Part shown: positions 12,568 through 27,300 of the stretch, one piece after another | How the letters are laid out: each line of letters opens with the position of its first letter | How positions within the stretch are numbered: the stretch's first letter is position 1 | Origin: Bimastos eiseni | Taxonomy: Eukaryota; Annelida; Clitellata; Crassiclitellata; Lumbricidae | DNA length: 64,000 nucleotides | Direction of reading: 5' to 3' | NCBI GenBank assembly: GCA_959347315.1 | Contig: OY365814.1 | Location: 34,763,629 to 34,827,628, forward strand | The notes under the pieces: model-generated | Databases searched by the model: none | The model's input: the letters and a program-made list of their open reading frames with translations, nothing else | What the model was told of the DNA's origin: nothing | Translations under genes and position numbers: made by a program

Positions 12568-13759
12568 GGGCTACGCTCATTTGCGTCCGCTAACAGAGAA
12601 AGACTTCTCCGTGAGAAGGGAACCTCTTATGGACTGTGAGACCTTAACTTAGATCTAAGCCGTTGTTAACCCTGTGTTTCGACCGTCGACATTATAGAAT
12701 AATTATAGGCTACTAAGTGCGATAAGAACCATTTTTATTGCACCTGGTAGCATATAGAGGCTTTGGCTACTACTGCCCCGAGGCTAGGGTTATTAAATTA
12801 TTAAAAGTTGCGCAGTTAGTGCAATTCCATTTTCCTGCACGTGTGTAATATAAAACTTTAATTAATTTCCTAACTGCAGACATCTTTTACAAAAAATGCA
12901 CACAAGTTGTCAACAGAGTAAAGTATCCGATAAGTAGAAAATTGAGTAAACTTTGTGATATTAATGTGAAAAATCTACAACATATCAAAGTCAAAATCCT
13001 GCCTATAGCGAATACGAATTAACTCTTAATCGATATATAGGGCAACTAAATGACTCCTCCTGGTCACTGGATTGCGACAGTCAACAGTGTTGCATTTCAG
13101 ATCTAATATTTAATCCTTTTGTGCTCGTTAATTGTTGTCGTTAAACATAGATCATCTTTATTAGCAAGCACTAGAGCAATGAGCTGTCAAGTCTAGGACG
13201 AGAAACATTGGGAGACGGATCTTGACTTCAGTTCCTTGTCACCGAGTTTAATTAAAGCCTATACAAGGACTGAAAGTTATAGGCGAGCTAAACGGGTTCA
13301 TGATAGCGAAAGCAAATATTCGAGCATATAAAATATTTATTTCGTCATTATAAATAGTGTATCCTTTATCACAAAATACTCCATTAAATATACAAACAAT
13401 GCGATGATGCTGAGATTTTGTGTACAGCACACGTTCGTTTTCACTAGACTGCTTATATGATTCACGCCACCATTTGCACAGACCTATGGTCATCTGCATC
13501 ATGTATTTCCACCGTTAGCGAATTACTACAACCTGAGGTATTTTCTGCAAAAATACAAAACAGAATTGTACATTGTCACACATGAATAACCATTGAATCT
13601 GAAAGTAGGCTTCCAAAAGTAAAGTAGTTGCAAATAATTATATAACACAAAAATCAGCTGAAATGGGATTAGATACAGGTTTGACAATTGGATTTACAGA
13701 AGAAAGGTGGCAAAGGTGGTTTTTATGGATCATGTGAACAATTATCGTTACTAAAATAC
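12568..13759. other. 3' flank of ADAM-B, no gene seen
   Basis: AT-rich sequence downstream of the ADAM-B stop codon. Minus-strand AATAAA candidates lie at 13336-13341 and 13157-13162 and could serve as poly(A) signals. No other coding signal was recognised. Confidence 0.4.
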
Positions 13760-13900
13760 TTAATCGCAGGAGGTATAAGGCATAAAACTGACCATGTTTT
13801 CCGTTATTGAATACGTCGGCTGATAGTATGGTGAGTAACCGTTTGTATAACGACAATCTCTCCTCAGAAACTCTCTGGGTCTTCGAAGTAAACTCCAATC
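13760..13900 (-). CDS. Last exon of ADAM-B: Tyr-rich cytoplasmic tail
   Basis: Acceptor TATTTCAAG, phase 0 with the preceding donor, then 46 codons ending at TAA (13760-13762). Encodes a basic start (RRPREFLRR) and several tyrosines (NGYSPYYQPTYSIT) that could be phosphorylated or bind adaptor domains. Inferred from phase and position; no homologue was recalled. Confidence 0.55.
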   Translation of the reverse strand, partial: DWSLLRRPREFLRRDCRYTNGYSPYYQPTYSITENMVSFMPYTSCD

Positions 13901-16900
13901 CTTGAAATAAAAGTTAACAATAGAAATAATTTTGAATATATTTTTTAATCATACAGCTAAGTGAATAATAACGTTTGCACACATTGAACATGGAAATACG
14001 TTTGAAATGAGGCAATTCATAACGACATTGGAACAATCAAGTGACCGAAATACTAAGGTCTCTTCACTTTTGTGTTCAAGGTTACTTAAAGCAACCGAAA
14101 TACCCAGAATTATAATCAACACCGGTAAAAAAATAGAATTTATATCCGTTAATTGACAAAGCAAATATGACTGACATAAATTGCGCAGTAATCCTGTAAG
14201 GAATTCATCCCTTGACGTCAGCTATACCACCATTTTCACAAAGATAATTGTTACGCTTTCAAATATGAAACATTACTTACCGGTTGGAGACTCTGGATTT
14301 GTTGCGTGACAGGCCTATGGATGACCCGGTGAGGTAAACAAGCACGCTCCACTTGCATCCATCGCTGCCTGGATTGGAGAGACGGAAGAGCTCCTTTGTG
14401 AAAGATGGGAGTCGTAAAGAAATCCACTGCAAGCTTAGATGTCATCGGTTCTCTCTTGACAAATAATCGACAGCAAGAACTAAAAGCCACTGGATAGAAC
14501 TTGTAACAGCAGACAAGGAGAAATACTGAAGTCGCGATAAAGACTAGTGCTCCGAAAAATGTACCGAGAATGACCTCTAAAACAAGGATATCAACCTTTG
14601 TCGTTGCATTCGTTGTACTTATTGATGGAAGTGGCGAAGTAACAGATGGATCGGACCGACTCGTGGTTTGTATAGGTGCATTCAATTTAGTGTTATCTAT
14701 TATAACAGTCGTACTTGGCATTGGAACAGCTGTGGTTGGAACAGTTGTCGTTGTAGTTGGAACAGTTGTAGTTGGAACAGTTGAAGTTAGAACAGTTGTG
14801 AGTGGAGTTGGAACAGTTGTGAGTGGAGTTGGAACAGTTGTAGTTGTAACAGTGGTAGTTGGAACAATTGTAGTTGTAGTTGGAACAGTTGTAGTCGGAA
14901 CAGTTGTAGTTGGAACAGTTGAAGTTAGAACAGTTGTGAGTGGAGTTGGAACAGTTGTGAGTGGAGTTGGAACAGTTGTAGTTGTAACAGTTGTAGTTGT
15001 AGTTGGAACAGTTGTAGTTGGAACAGTTGTAGTTGAAACAGCTGTAGTTGTATTTGGAACAGTTGTAGTTGGAACAGTTGTAGTTGGAACAGTTGTAGTT
15101 GGAACAGTTGTAGCTGGAACAGTTGTAGTTGGAACAGTTGTAGTTGGAACAGTTGTAGTTGTAGTTGTAACAGTTGTAGTTGGAACAGTTGTAGTTGTAG
15201 TTGTAACAGTTGTAGTTGGAACAGTTGTAGTTGTAGTTGGAACAGTTGTAGTTGGAACAGTTGTAGTTGGAACAGTTGTAGTTGGAACAGTTGTAGTTGT
15301 AGTTGTAACAGTTGTAGTTGGAACAGTTGTAGTTGTAGTTGGAACAGTTGTAGTTGGAACAGTTGTAGTTGGAACAGTTGTAGTTGGAACAGTTGTAGTT
15401 GGAACAGTTGTAGTTGGAACAGTTGTGGTTGGAACAGTTGTAGTTGGAACAGTTGTAGTTGGAACAGTTGTAGTTGGAACAGTTGTAGTTGGAACAGTTG
15501 TAGTTGTAGTTGGAACAGTTGTAGTTGGAACAGTTGTAGTTGTAGTTGGAACAGTTGTAGTTGGAACAGGTGTAGTTGGAACAGTTGTAGTTGTAGTTGG
15601 AACAGTTGTAGTCGGAACAGTTGTAGTTGGAACAGTTGAAGTTAAAACAGTTGTAGTTGGAACAGTTGTAGATGGAACAGTTGTGGTTGTAGTTGGAACA
15701 GTTGTAGTTGGAACAGTTGTAGTTGGAACAGTTGTAGTTGGAACAGTTGTAGTTGGAACAGTTGTAGTTGGAACAGTTGTAGTTGGAACAGTTGTAGTTG
15801 GAACAGTTGAAGTTAAAACAGTTGTAGTTGGAACAGTTGTAGATGGAACAGTTGTGGTTGTAGTTGAAACAGTTGTAGTTGGAACAGTTGTAGTTGGAAC
15901 AGTTGTAGTTGGAACAGTTGTAGTTGGAACAGTTGTAGTTGGAACAGTTGTAGTTGGAACAGGTGTAGTTGGAACAGTTGTAGTTGTAGTTGGAACAGTT
16001 GTAGTCGGAACAGTTGTAGTTGGAACAGTTGAAGTTAAAACAGTTGTAGTTGGAACAGTTGTAGATGGAACAGTTGTGGTTGTAGTTGGAACAGTTGTAG
16101 TTGGAACAGTTGTAGTTGGAACAGTTGTAGTTGGAACAGTTGTAGTTGGAACAGTTGTAGTTGGAACAGTTGTAGTTGGAACAGTTGTAGTTGGAACAGT
16201 TGAAGTTAAAACAGTTGTAGTTGGAACAGTTGTAGTTGGAACAGTTGAAGTTATAACAGTTGTAGTTGGAACAGTTGTAGTTGGAACAGTTGTAGTTGGA
16301 ACAGTTGTAGTTGGAACAGTTGAAGTTAAAACAGTTGTCGTTGGAACAGTTGTAGTTGGAACAGTTGTAGTTGTAGTTGGAACAGTTGTAGTTGGAACAG
16401 GTGTAGTTGGAACAGTTGTAGTTGTAGTTGGAACAGTTGTAGTCGGAACAGTTGTAGTTGGAACAGTTGAAGTTAAAACAGTTGTAGTTGGAACAGTTGT
16501 AGATGGAACAGTTATGGTTGTAGTTGGAACAGTTGTAGTTGGAACAGTTGTAGTTGGAACAGTTGTAGTTGGAACAGTTGTAGTTGGAACAGTTGTAGTT
16601 GGAACAGTTGTAGTTGTAGTTGGAACAGTTGTAGTTGGAACAGTTGTAGTTGTAGTTGGAACAGTTGTAGTTGTAGTTGGAACAGTTGTAGTTGGAACAG
16701 GTGTAGTTGGAACAGTTGTAGTTGTAGTTGGAACAGTTGTAGTCGGAACAGTTGTAGTTGGAACAGTTGAAGTTAAAACAGTTGTAGTTGGAACAGTTGT
16801 AGATGGAACAGTTATGGTTGTAGTTGGAACAGTCGTTGTTGTTGGACGTCTTGTCGTGATGGTGGTTGCTCTTGTTGTTGGTTGTATACAGATTCCGAAA

Positions 16901-19900
16901 GTTCTTTGACACTGTCCCAAGTTGTTGCAAACCTATCGAAAAACAGTTTATAATTATTTCAGTATTCCCAACTCCTATGAAAGAATTATATCCTGATTAA
17001 TCAAATCGAATCGAAATCCGTTTATTTTGACCTCAAAAAAGAGCAAAAAGTAGAGTATGAAATAGGCGATAACATAAATCCGTTTGATCGCGTTGTAGGA
17101 AACCCCAAAGGGACAAATCCCTCAATCAAAGGAACATAATGAAGGGCACAAAGGGAACGCCCGGATATTGAATCACGGGAACTTTCAAGGAAGTCTTCTC
17201 TACACGTAATAAGGAAACCAAAACTAAGAGTAGTTAGGCAACCATGCCAATGTAGAAGGTGTCGGTAGTGGTAGCGATTACAGATAATACAATGCCGCTG
17301 CATATTCCATACGAAATCTCGCCATAACCGTATTTGATCGATTCATTACTCACTGCTCACCTCATTTGTCTGGCAGCTGTCTGTGCATGGAATCGTGTTG
17401 AGACTGCTAACGTCCAGACATTGTTGATTCACACACATCTAGAAATTTAAACATAACATCTTCATGTGTAAAAAAGGTTATTAAAAGGGAAAGACTGGTT
17501 GAAATCATCGTTTCATTCTATATTAATTCATGGAATGGATTTAAGCCAAAATGGAGTCATTGGATATTACATATTTCGGTGGTCTGCTTAAGTGAAGATA
17601 CTAGTTAGGATCGTCGGTGACCTTATGGATTGGATTAAAATCGCTTGTTTAGTCGTCAACGATTTGAAAAATTATGCAATCGGGTTTACCTCAACTAGTG
17701 TCATATTGGCGCTATTGGATTAATAGAGTACAGCTCCAGCTGAGTTCGTCATGGAAACAGTTCAAGGTAATATCGGTGATTAAAGTCGATGTCTTTAAAG
17801 CAAAAGTTGTTGGTGTGTCTGTTGTAAGATTAGAGTAGAATAGTAACATCTATTATCAGTATCATCTATACCTATACCTATCTGTATCCAAACGTAGGTA
17901 ATGCCAGTACCTGTCAAGATCCAACCTTGTTGATTTGGTAAGGAGATATTAACGTTGACATTTTCTTACTTACTGCGACGGGTCAGTTTGATCATCATCA
18001 ATTAAATAAAAATATACCTCTATTTGTAATATATTATGTCAGTAGTATCATCTATTAATTTAGTACCATCACCTTTCTATGACCTCATTTCTAGACAACC
18101 CTTCTGATACGACGCAGCGCTCGTAAATAATATGATGTGCTGCCCTTAACTCTAGACTCTCACCTTAGAACTTTTAACTAAACACATACAATACAGTAAC
18201 CACCGTTCCAACTACAACTACAATTGACAATGTTTTGATAATCCTGTACATAACATGACATTATTTTTACGGTCTGCAAAGGATTCTCTTCAAGAGAAGG
18301 CAACCTACCTTTCCTGTGCCACAACTGGCTCCACTGGGAACATATCCAGGGCTCTGGGTATCTAGTCCAACATCGAACACAACCGAATGGCAAGTGTCAC
18401 TGCCATAATTTCCTCGGCCAATAGTGTAGTAATCGAGATAATACGAAAGGGTTCTGTTCAAATCCTGGCATTGCAATGTTCCGCACAAAACATCACTGAA
18501 ACAGAAATATATTATATTGGCTTCAATTTCTAACAACACCTCACTACTTGCAGTTGACAATCAGTGTAATATGACCATCTATGGAACTCTATGGGAACCT
18601 CGCTAGGATGCTTATATCCTTACAATCAAATGAATCTGAAAAGATGAGAGAGGCTAGATGGACTTTAACGTGTTTATTTAACTACGAATTTACTTATATT
18701 ATATGTGACGAAATGGGTCTGAAGATGGTAAACTGTTCCATGAGAATTTCCCAGCAACATAATTCAAAATACACATAACCAGAGAGGTCAATTTATATCG
18801 AATCTTCACATTGGACAAACTCCAATGTGATCCTATAGAAAGATGCAGCTGCAAAAGCAAATTATGTTATTGAACCACATCTAATCTACATTTTGTGTTC
18901 CGCTGTGGTCAATGCACCTAAAATATTTCTTCATCGCAAAGGCCTTGATTGTGTTCGAGACAAAAGATGGCAGGTGTGAATTTACCTCGAAGAGCATGCA
19001 ACATAGGTTAGGCTTGGGAGCCAGTTCATGCCACAGCTGCCATAGGCCTGTCCATATCGATTAAAATTGTAGCACAAGTTGAAAGACGATGTGAGCGTTC
19101 CTGGTCCCCAGAGCAGTTCACACTGTGATTGGTGGCTGCGACAAAGTCCGTTGTAACAATGCGCCAAAACCTACAGACATCCAATGTAAAATTAGTGGAT
19201 CGCCATTAATCAAACTGAAACTCATATTGTTATTATTGTTGCTGTTAATGTTATTGCTATTGTTACTGCTATTCAGTATCGGCCTGCGTACGTAGCTTTA
19301 ATTTATGTGACTTTTGTGGACCTTTTCTTTACCTTATTCTGTCTTGTATTTTATTTCCTTATCATAGACATCTAGGCACATAATAAAAATTATCAGTTCG
19401 CTTTGGTTGTTTGCCTCTCCAGTTGAAACCATCTTTCGTGAAAATTGCTTCTTAAGTTCCTCTCTCTGTCTCTTCCATGATTTCGCAAACGTCTGAAAAC
19501 CATTTCACTTGCTATTGATAGAGCTAACTTGGTTTGAGGCATTTCTGAATTGTATAGTAGTGCTATAATAAATGTCAATTACAATAACGGCATCTAACAA
19601 AGTGCTCATGGCATTAAGACATAAAAGATAGTAGTCACGTAGTAAATGTGTGTAAGTAAATTGCAGAGGAATATGGAATGAATTTCTAATCAAGTTGGTA
19701 CATGTACGTACCCCATTGATTCTGCAACTGGTTCCATCTGGAAGGCGAGTGTCATCAGGACACAGGTGGTTCTGACCGTCGCAGAACTCTTCCAAATCAC
19801 AGCTGGAATCCCCCTTCACACGACACGAGGTGCCACAAGACAATATCTAAATATAACAATAAACATAGGTAATTCGATGAACCAACAATGTCTTAAACAA

Positions 19901-22900
19901 CAACATTATTGAAAGAACACTTAGAACACATTCCAGCACTCTATAACAAGTCTCTTTAAAATATTAAAAACTATTTCCGTTTCTTAAATTGAACTTAATG
20001 AAGAAAACTAGAACAAATAGAATCCTTAATTACTCGTTAAATTTAAGATTTAAAATAATTTTGGGCGAAATAGTAGACTGATTGCTTATTGGTTTTATTC
20101 CTTACAGGTCTATAATTATTGCGAATTAATTTAAATTTTAGATTATGGTAAAAATACTTTGTACCAAAATCGTTACCTTGATGGAAAATGCAAGAAAATT
20201 TATTATCACGAACAACCCTTGCCATCATAGAAAACAAATCATGAACGGAAAATATGAGAGTAACCACCTGACAGGTGTTGATGTTACAGCATCTGCCGAA
20301 GGCACAGGTTGCTGGAGCAACAAGTTGGCAGGTGGTTGGATTACAACAGGCTTTGTTACATTCCTGAAACCAGAAACATAAGTCTAAGCTAACTCATTAC
20401 TCAATACTATAGTCATTGGCCACTATATTCACAGACATGATTTCACATAGTGCTACTGTGTAAGCTCGTCTCCCAGGCGTAGCTTTTGTGTGACGTTGTT
20501 TGTGAGATTTGCATTACACTACATCACTGTGAGAAGTACCTCGCCCATATCCCAAAACAGAGCGCTAGGAGTCGCTTAGTTGCTGTATAGTTAGACTGTG
20601 GAACCTTAATAGAGCGAATCATAGCGACGTAATTGCGAAACCTAAGCATCTCAGAACTTGATGATTGTTTCCTGGCGAAACAACATCTGTACTGGCTGCT
20701 ACTAGCTGCTACTAACTGTACACAGGGTCGTTGCAACACACAGCTTACTCTTCAGACTTGAATCTGCAATCACTAATTTGAAAGCAGTGTGCTACCACCG
20801 GGTCACACTAAATTAACGTTCCACATGAGTGCATGAGCATGCAATCTAAAGGTAAGTTCAAGGTAAGACCTGATTTGTTGAGTTTGCGCAGTCGCATTGT
20901 TCTCCACTGTCAACAATTCCATTGCCGCACAAAGAATTGTCTGGTTCTATTGTCTTCGGAACATTGTAGAGACAAATGTCCTGTCCATGTTGAAAAGAAT
21001 TCTGAAACTGATCTTTAGAACACTGCGACCACGTAAAAGATGGATTTGCCGAACTGGAATATCAACATTTCAACCAACATTACCACCACCACAACAACGA
21101 CATCATTATCATCACCATCATCATGATCATTATCATCACCATCGTCGTAGTCGTCATCGTCACTATCATCGTCATCTTCTTCATCATCATCGCCACAAAC
21201 ACAACCAATGACCATCACCATCACTACCATCCCAAAACATCGCCACCACTGTTATCATCATTATTACTCGACCACCGCAACCATTTTTATTATCGTCATG
21301 ACGATCACCACGCCCATCATCACGACAGCCATCTTAACCACCTTAAGTACAACCACGAAGTGAGTACCGTCATGAATCTCTTTCTTATTGTCATTCTCGT
21401 CATCTTTATCAACATCATCAGCATCATCACAATCACATATATGATGCTAACTGAATGAATTGCATGCTTCAAACAAAATCATTGATGTAGCTCGACATTT
21501 TATAACAAGATCCAAACAGATGTGAGTCATGAGGTGACATTGGATGACATTGAATACATTTGAACAGACATCGAATAAGAATAAATCGGATGATGAACTG
21601 ACTTGGTTGCAGGAGCCATGATACATCGACCTCCCGGGTCAGAGCATGCACAGGGGTTGAATTTGTCGTCATGCTCGAGACCAAAGTTATGACCCATTTC
21701 ATGATCCATAATAGAACCAGCGACTGACGGCAGACGAAAAGCATCCTATGGAGATAACAATCATCTGTATTATTATGACTATTTGACTGATTTTAATTAA
21801 GATCGGTTGAAGGCCATAATCCAGAGATGTCAAAGAGCCGTCCCTCAGGCCATTTCCTTTCCCGCCACTTGCTGGAAAATATTCCAACTGGCCCGACTTT
21901 ACAAAAACGTTTGACACTCCTGCCCTAATCCTAATCCAATCATCTCATATAGTAAAACTAATCTGAAGGAATTCATTTGTAATTTTTGATTAATGCATCA
22001 GTCGCCAGGTTAGAAACTGTTAGGTACCCAGATGTTGAAAGCCAATGAGTGTTCCGTTAGTTGTGAAACGGTGTAGCATCCTGATATTATATAACAATAA
22101 ACAAATGCATCATCAACCCATATTTTCAGTCCGCGTTGAAAAGACTTTTCTCTAGAAAAATCTCTTTTGAATTTGCATGCGTGAATTCGTTTTGATACAC
22201 ACACACACACACACACACAACGACATAAGTTCCTCTGAAGTCCGTAAATGGACTCCATCTTGAACAAACTGAAACAATGACACTCCTGCGAAATGATTGT
22301 CTAAGATAGATACTGTAACCTCTGTCCAACTGAGCTATACTTACAGATACGAAAGCGGCAGAATTTTCATTCGTACACATCTTGCCAACATTGGCTAAAC
22401 CAACTACAGTTCCGAAAGTGTTGTTCCTGGAGACAAAATGCGACACGATTAGGTTAACTTATGTGACCTAACTTGTATTCAGTAATTTCTATGCCAGAGG
22501 TGTCTAATGTAAAAGATGGACCACAAAATAAAAGTCATAATCAGGTAAATATCTTGAAGATCACAGGCAGCTTCAACTTGAATCTCAGACTGTTAAAATG
22601 TGTTGAACAACCAACCATAGGTAAGAGTGTGCTATAATTGCACTCAATTGTCCCACACAATAGTCCCATACAAAAGTCCCATACAATAGTCCCATACAAT
22701 AGTCCCATACAATAGTCCCATACAATAGTCCAATACAATAGTCCCATTCAATAGTCCATACAATAGTCCCATACAATAGTCCCGTACAATAGGCATCGAC
22801 ATTGATTAGTACAATTCTCAGTACGTCAATTATCGTTCCAGTGTTTTCCCAACGCTGGCTCATTGTTGGCTAATTGATGACCACGGTTTCTTTTGCGATT

Positions 22901-24276
22901 AATTCCTTTTCGATTTTGAGTTGAAGATAATTCTGAGTTGGCATTAAGTCGACAAGATCAGCAATGGAGCGAATTTGATATGTAGCAGTCGAAAGTCACT
23001 TGTAAGAAACTTTCATTCCAATATCACGATCATTTAAGATACATGTATAGGCAACACCCATTGGAATCATTAGAATATCTCTATCTCGTTAATCGCCATA
23101 GTTAAGACCCGAACCATGACATCGTCCAATACAAAGCAAGAAGGCCCCCATAGTTTCCATGTCAGAGAATGACATACGTGATGAGAACTCCGTTGTCATT
23201 GTAGTGATATGGATTGACAGATGTCATGCGATATTTGGCCCACTGATCTAAAGTTGAAACTCTGTTCGAAGAATCGACGGTTATTTTGTTGCCCGTATTC
23301 CACACTTCAATACCGACGAGAACGAGATAGATGCCGAGCGACTGGTAGCTCTGAAATAAACAGCCACAATTGTATGCATGAAGTCGTTTTTTATGATGCT
23401 GCTGTGATCGGATATTTCATCAACTAATCTAAACAAGAGATATCTTTTGCCGACGTAATTGTTAGGACTACTCAGACTTGTAAATAAACTGCATTCCTAA
23501 AATAAAATCTTATACACAAAGCAAATTTATCAGTGCAATACTTAATTAAGGCAAATGTTATCCGATGCTGTTACCCGAGTTAGAACCTGTCGAGAACACT
23601 CTACAGTCTAATCGACCGATGGATATAAAGTGTGCCTCAGGTTGAGGGTTGTCTTCTACCTTTATACTAATTTTATAATTCATCTTTTTTCTTGAAATGA
23701 CAATAATCGATTCCTTCCTAAAGATATACTTATGGGAACCATGCGTAGCAGTCATTCTGCATACATAAACAATTTCTAAAAACTAGTCATGTAGGAAGGG
23801 GATCGAAAGAGAGAGAGAGAGACAAAGAGAGACCCAAGTAGAGAGACAGAGACAGTCAGACAGACAGACAGAGAGATTGTTTACTGCGCTGGCGATGTTG
23901 ACGATGTTCTTTGTTCGTTGAATAACCGCATTCACGTCGCTTCCTTTTGCCACATACTACAAACGCACGATTGACAACATCACGAAACCATGACTTCTGA
24001 TAAGCCTACTGGGTGCCTATTCCCAATGCCATCCTTGTTTTCTTATTCCCCAGTTCTGTATTTATCTCTACCCATACTCCGAGCTCTATCCGTACTACTC
24101 TTACTATATATCATAGCATATATTGTGTAGACCCTATATCAAATTATAGCACTTTCTTGTCCATGTCTATCATCACCTTGAATGACCTTCATAAGTTGCC
24201 TCTGTTCTATTCGTTTCTATGTTCCTCTGTCTCTCTTCATAATCTCTCTCTTTGTCTATATGTGTCTGTATCTCTG

Positions 24277-24357
<81 letters not shown>

Positions 24358-27300
24358 ATATTTTTCAGATGTTTCACGCATTTTAGATAAACTGTAAATG
24401 ACGACTCCATAAAATAATTCAGTTTATGCAAGTAAGTAGAAATCTCCGCAGCTGCAGCCTGCTGTTACCTGTGAGTAATCATTTGCTACGTAGAGTTCGA
24501 CGACTTTGTTCCTCTTATCCAAATCCTGAGGCCAAATGAATCGCTTCAACTGAAATTGAAGGAATCATATATGATCTATCACTGCTGCTTAACCATGTAA
24601 CAAATATTTCCTAACTGATTATCGGAGTAAGACAAGAGGCGCTATCCACGAGATGGTTTGTTTCATTAGGCCTACTATTACAATATTTTGGCAATGGTTG
24701 ACGATAAAAAACTGAACTATCTCAGCAAATTACATACCATGTTATTTATATTTGCTATTTGTGATGAGTAGTTGTTTAAATTGCTTTTACTAAGTACTGA
24801 ATTATATATGTCCAGGATTGGTCAAAGAATATATTATTCTATCAACTACAATAAGCCTTCTGTGAGTTTCCTGGAAGGCCAATGCACAGTATTCATTAAA
24901 ACCTACCCTTTTATTTCGCTTTTCAGGATGTATCAGTGAGCCAAGAGAAACGTCATCGTGACCTAAAATAAGAAAATATAATAATAATAATAATAGCAAT
25001 AACAATAATAATAATAATAATAATAATAGGAATTAAATAAATTGTTCATCTACAGAACAGCTGGTGATGACCTTAATTAACTGTTATATGAGTCTAGTCC
25101 GAATTCTACAACAATATTAGAGAAGTCTACAGAGACGAGCTTAAGCGTTAATCTTTCTCTGCCATCCACTTATTTTCAACAAAATAACGACAAAACAACT
25201 ACTGCCTAATATTAGAGCTTCATCAAAGGGCAACTTTCGTCAGTTAATAAAACAGATCTCAACGCTAAACAAGATCGCTGTCTTCGATAAACACAAACAA
25301 ATGTTACCTCATCACCATGCTGCCACCTCTCTATTATCCCTATCAATGTGTTGAATCCAAAATCTTCTGTGTTATGGGCTGGTCTTCTAGGCATTGACTT
25401 GAGTCGATATATCTATTGATGTGATAATTAGACGGATACTGACCACATGTGTAGACTGTCTTGGCGTCGCCTCGACTTCTGTAGACTCTGTGAGGTCCGT
25501 GGAGTTCCTCACTGGCTGGATCGATGTGATATGATACGTTCCCAATGGTAAAGTAACCTCTGATGAAGATACAACAGAAGTGATATTTAGTACACGACCC
25601 AAACCAAATGTGATGCAAATGAAGCTTGGCCTTGTTATTATAACTGCCAGATTGAGAAGGCTCTTAAACAGGTTGTGTAATGTAATGGAGCACTTCTATA
25701 GCTCCACTCAAATCAAAGGCGCTCCCGACTCAACACAAAGCAAAAGAAACAAAGGAAAGTCTTCAAGCGCTTCCGGAAGGCAGCAGGGGAGAGAGATAGC
25801 GGGTACTTCCGAAGAGAAAAGAGGAGGCTGTTCCAGCTGGCGGGATCCACGTAGGTAAAGCTCCTGGATTGAGCCGTGGCCGATAGTACAGTTAGTCAAC
25901 ATGGTCCACTGTGATGTTGGCGTGTGGGTTATAGAATAGTAATCATAAACACCTAATTCCTAAAGTTAATAAAGGTATCTTTAGATTAGAAATTAGATGG
26001 AAAAGACCTGACTTTTAGAACTGAACAAAGCAGCAGGAACGAACAAGACAAAAGAACGGTAAAACAATAATTTAGAAGGCACTCTAATAACGCTTACACG
26101 ATTCCATTGCATGTGCTGACGGCTGCCGAAGATTGCACTTGGTCTCTCACTTTTCCAAGATAGTAACAATGACTCTCCGTCTATAATTATTGAATACACT
26201 AGATGTATTTGAAACGGAGTGTTTACTTAGGTCATTTAGGAACCCTCAAAGCAAGAAAATACTAAGAGAATCCCTTACAACGCTACACATACAGACGCAG
26301 AACCGTTCGTGTGAGGAAAACGAGATTGATGAATGCTTCGTTTCTAAAGTAACTTTGAGCGTTGCATGCAATGCAAAATCGTTTAATTGAATATTTAAAC
26401 ATAGGGCCTATCTTAGTTCTTTGTCTATTCTAATAATCAAATAATTCTCTTCTTTAGCGCCTTTATAATATCACTGCCCATGAATTATGTCAAACAATGG
26501 TCGCATCGAGTATCGAGTAATAAGTGGTCAGAAGTAGTGTAGGCCTAATAAAGTAGTAGCAGCAGCAGAAGTGTTAGGCTAGTGGTAGCACGATTAGTTG
26601 TTGTAGCAAAACAATAGTACGGTAGCAGTTGTAGTAGTTGCTGCTGTTGTTGTAATAGTGAAATTAATTTATTGATCGCCAAGGTCATCAAGCGAGGTCG
26701 CTTCAAACCTCGTGTGCTCATTTGACGCGAGCGATCAATCGATCGCCTTGGTCGCTCGGCTAGTATAGATGTAGTGATAAATCGTTCGCCTGTCAGTTAT
26801 GTGAATACAATACACATATACGCTTACACACAAGGGTTCAAGAAGTCAACTTTGAATGAGAAGCTCTGGGTGTGTGTTCAGTCATTGTGAGATACAAACG
26901 CGAAGAATAAATCTGTCAGTCATGACACGTCGCTACATTGTGTAAAAGACAGGCCACAAGTATACATAAGACTGAGGAACACAACACACTCTAAGTGCAA
27001 CGGAAGCCTATAACATTCGTTAACAGGAAGTCGGTCTGAAGGGAATTCCCTGCCAGTCCAACTGAAATCAAATTAAAGCCTCTGCCATATTAGAACCAAC
27101 ACAAAAGTCATCGTGACAGTAGCTCTTATTATTATCATTCGTTCCCAAATGCAGAGCACACGGGGAAGGTCTTGAATGTGTCATTGGCAGTGTGCTAAAA
27201 TTGAATAGTTTCGGGAGGCTACGTTGGTAAGGTCTTACTCTGTCATTGGCTAAGTCAGTATTGAATAGATGGGTTGATGTAAAGTAAAGTCTCTTCTTTT

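Noticed and set aside
14570..16909. 779-codon + strand frame rich in Val/Gly
   Set aside because: Antisense shadow of the ADAM-B Thr/Pro exon; the repeat has no stops in that frame.
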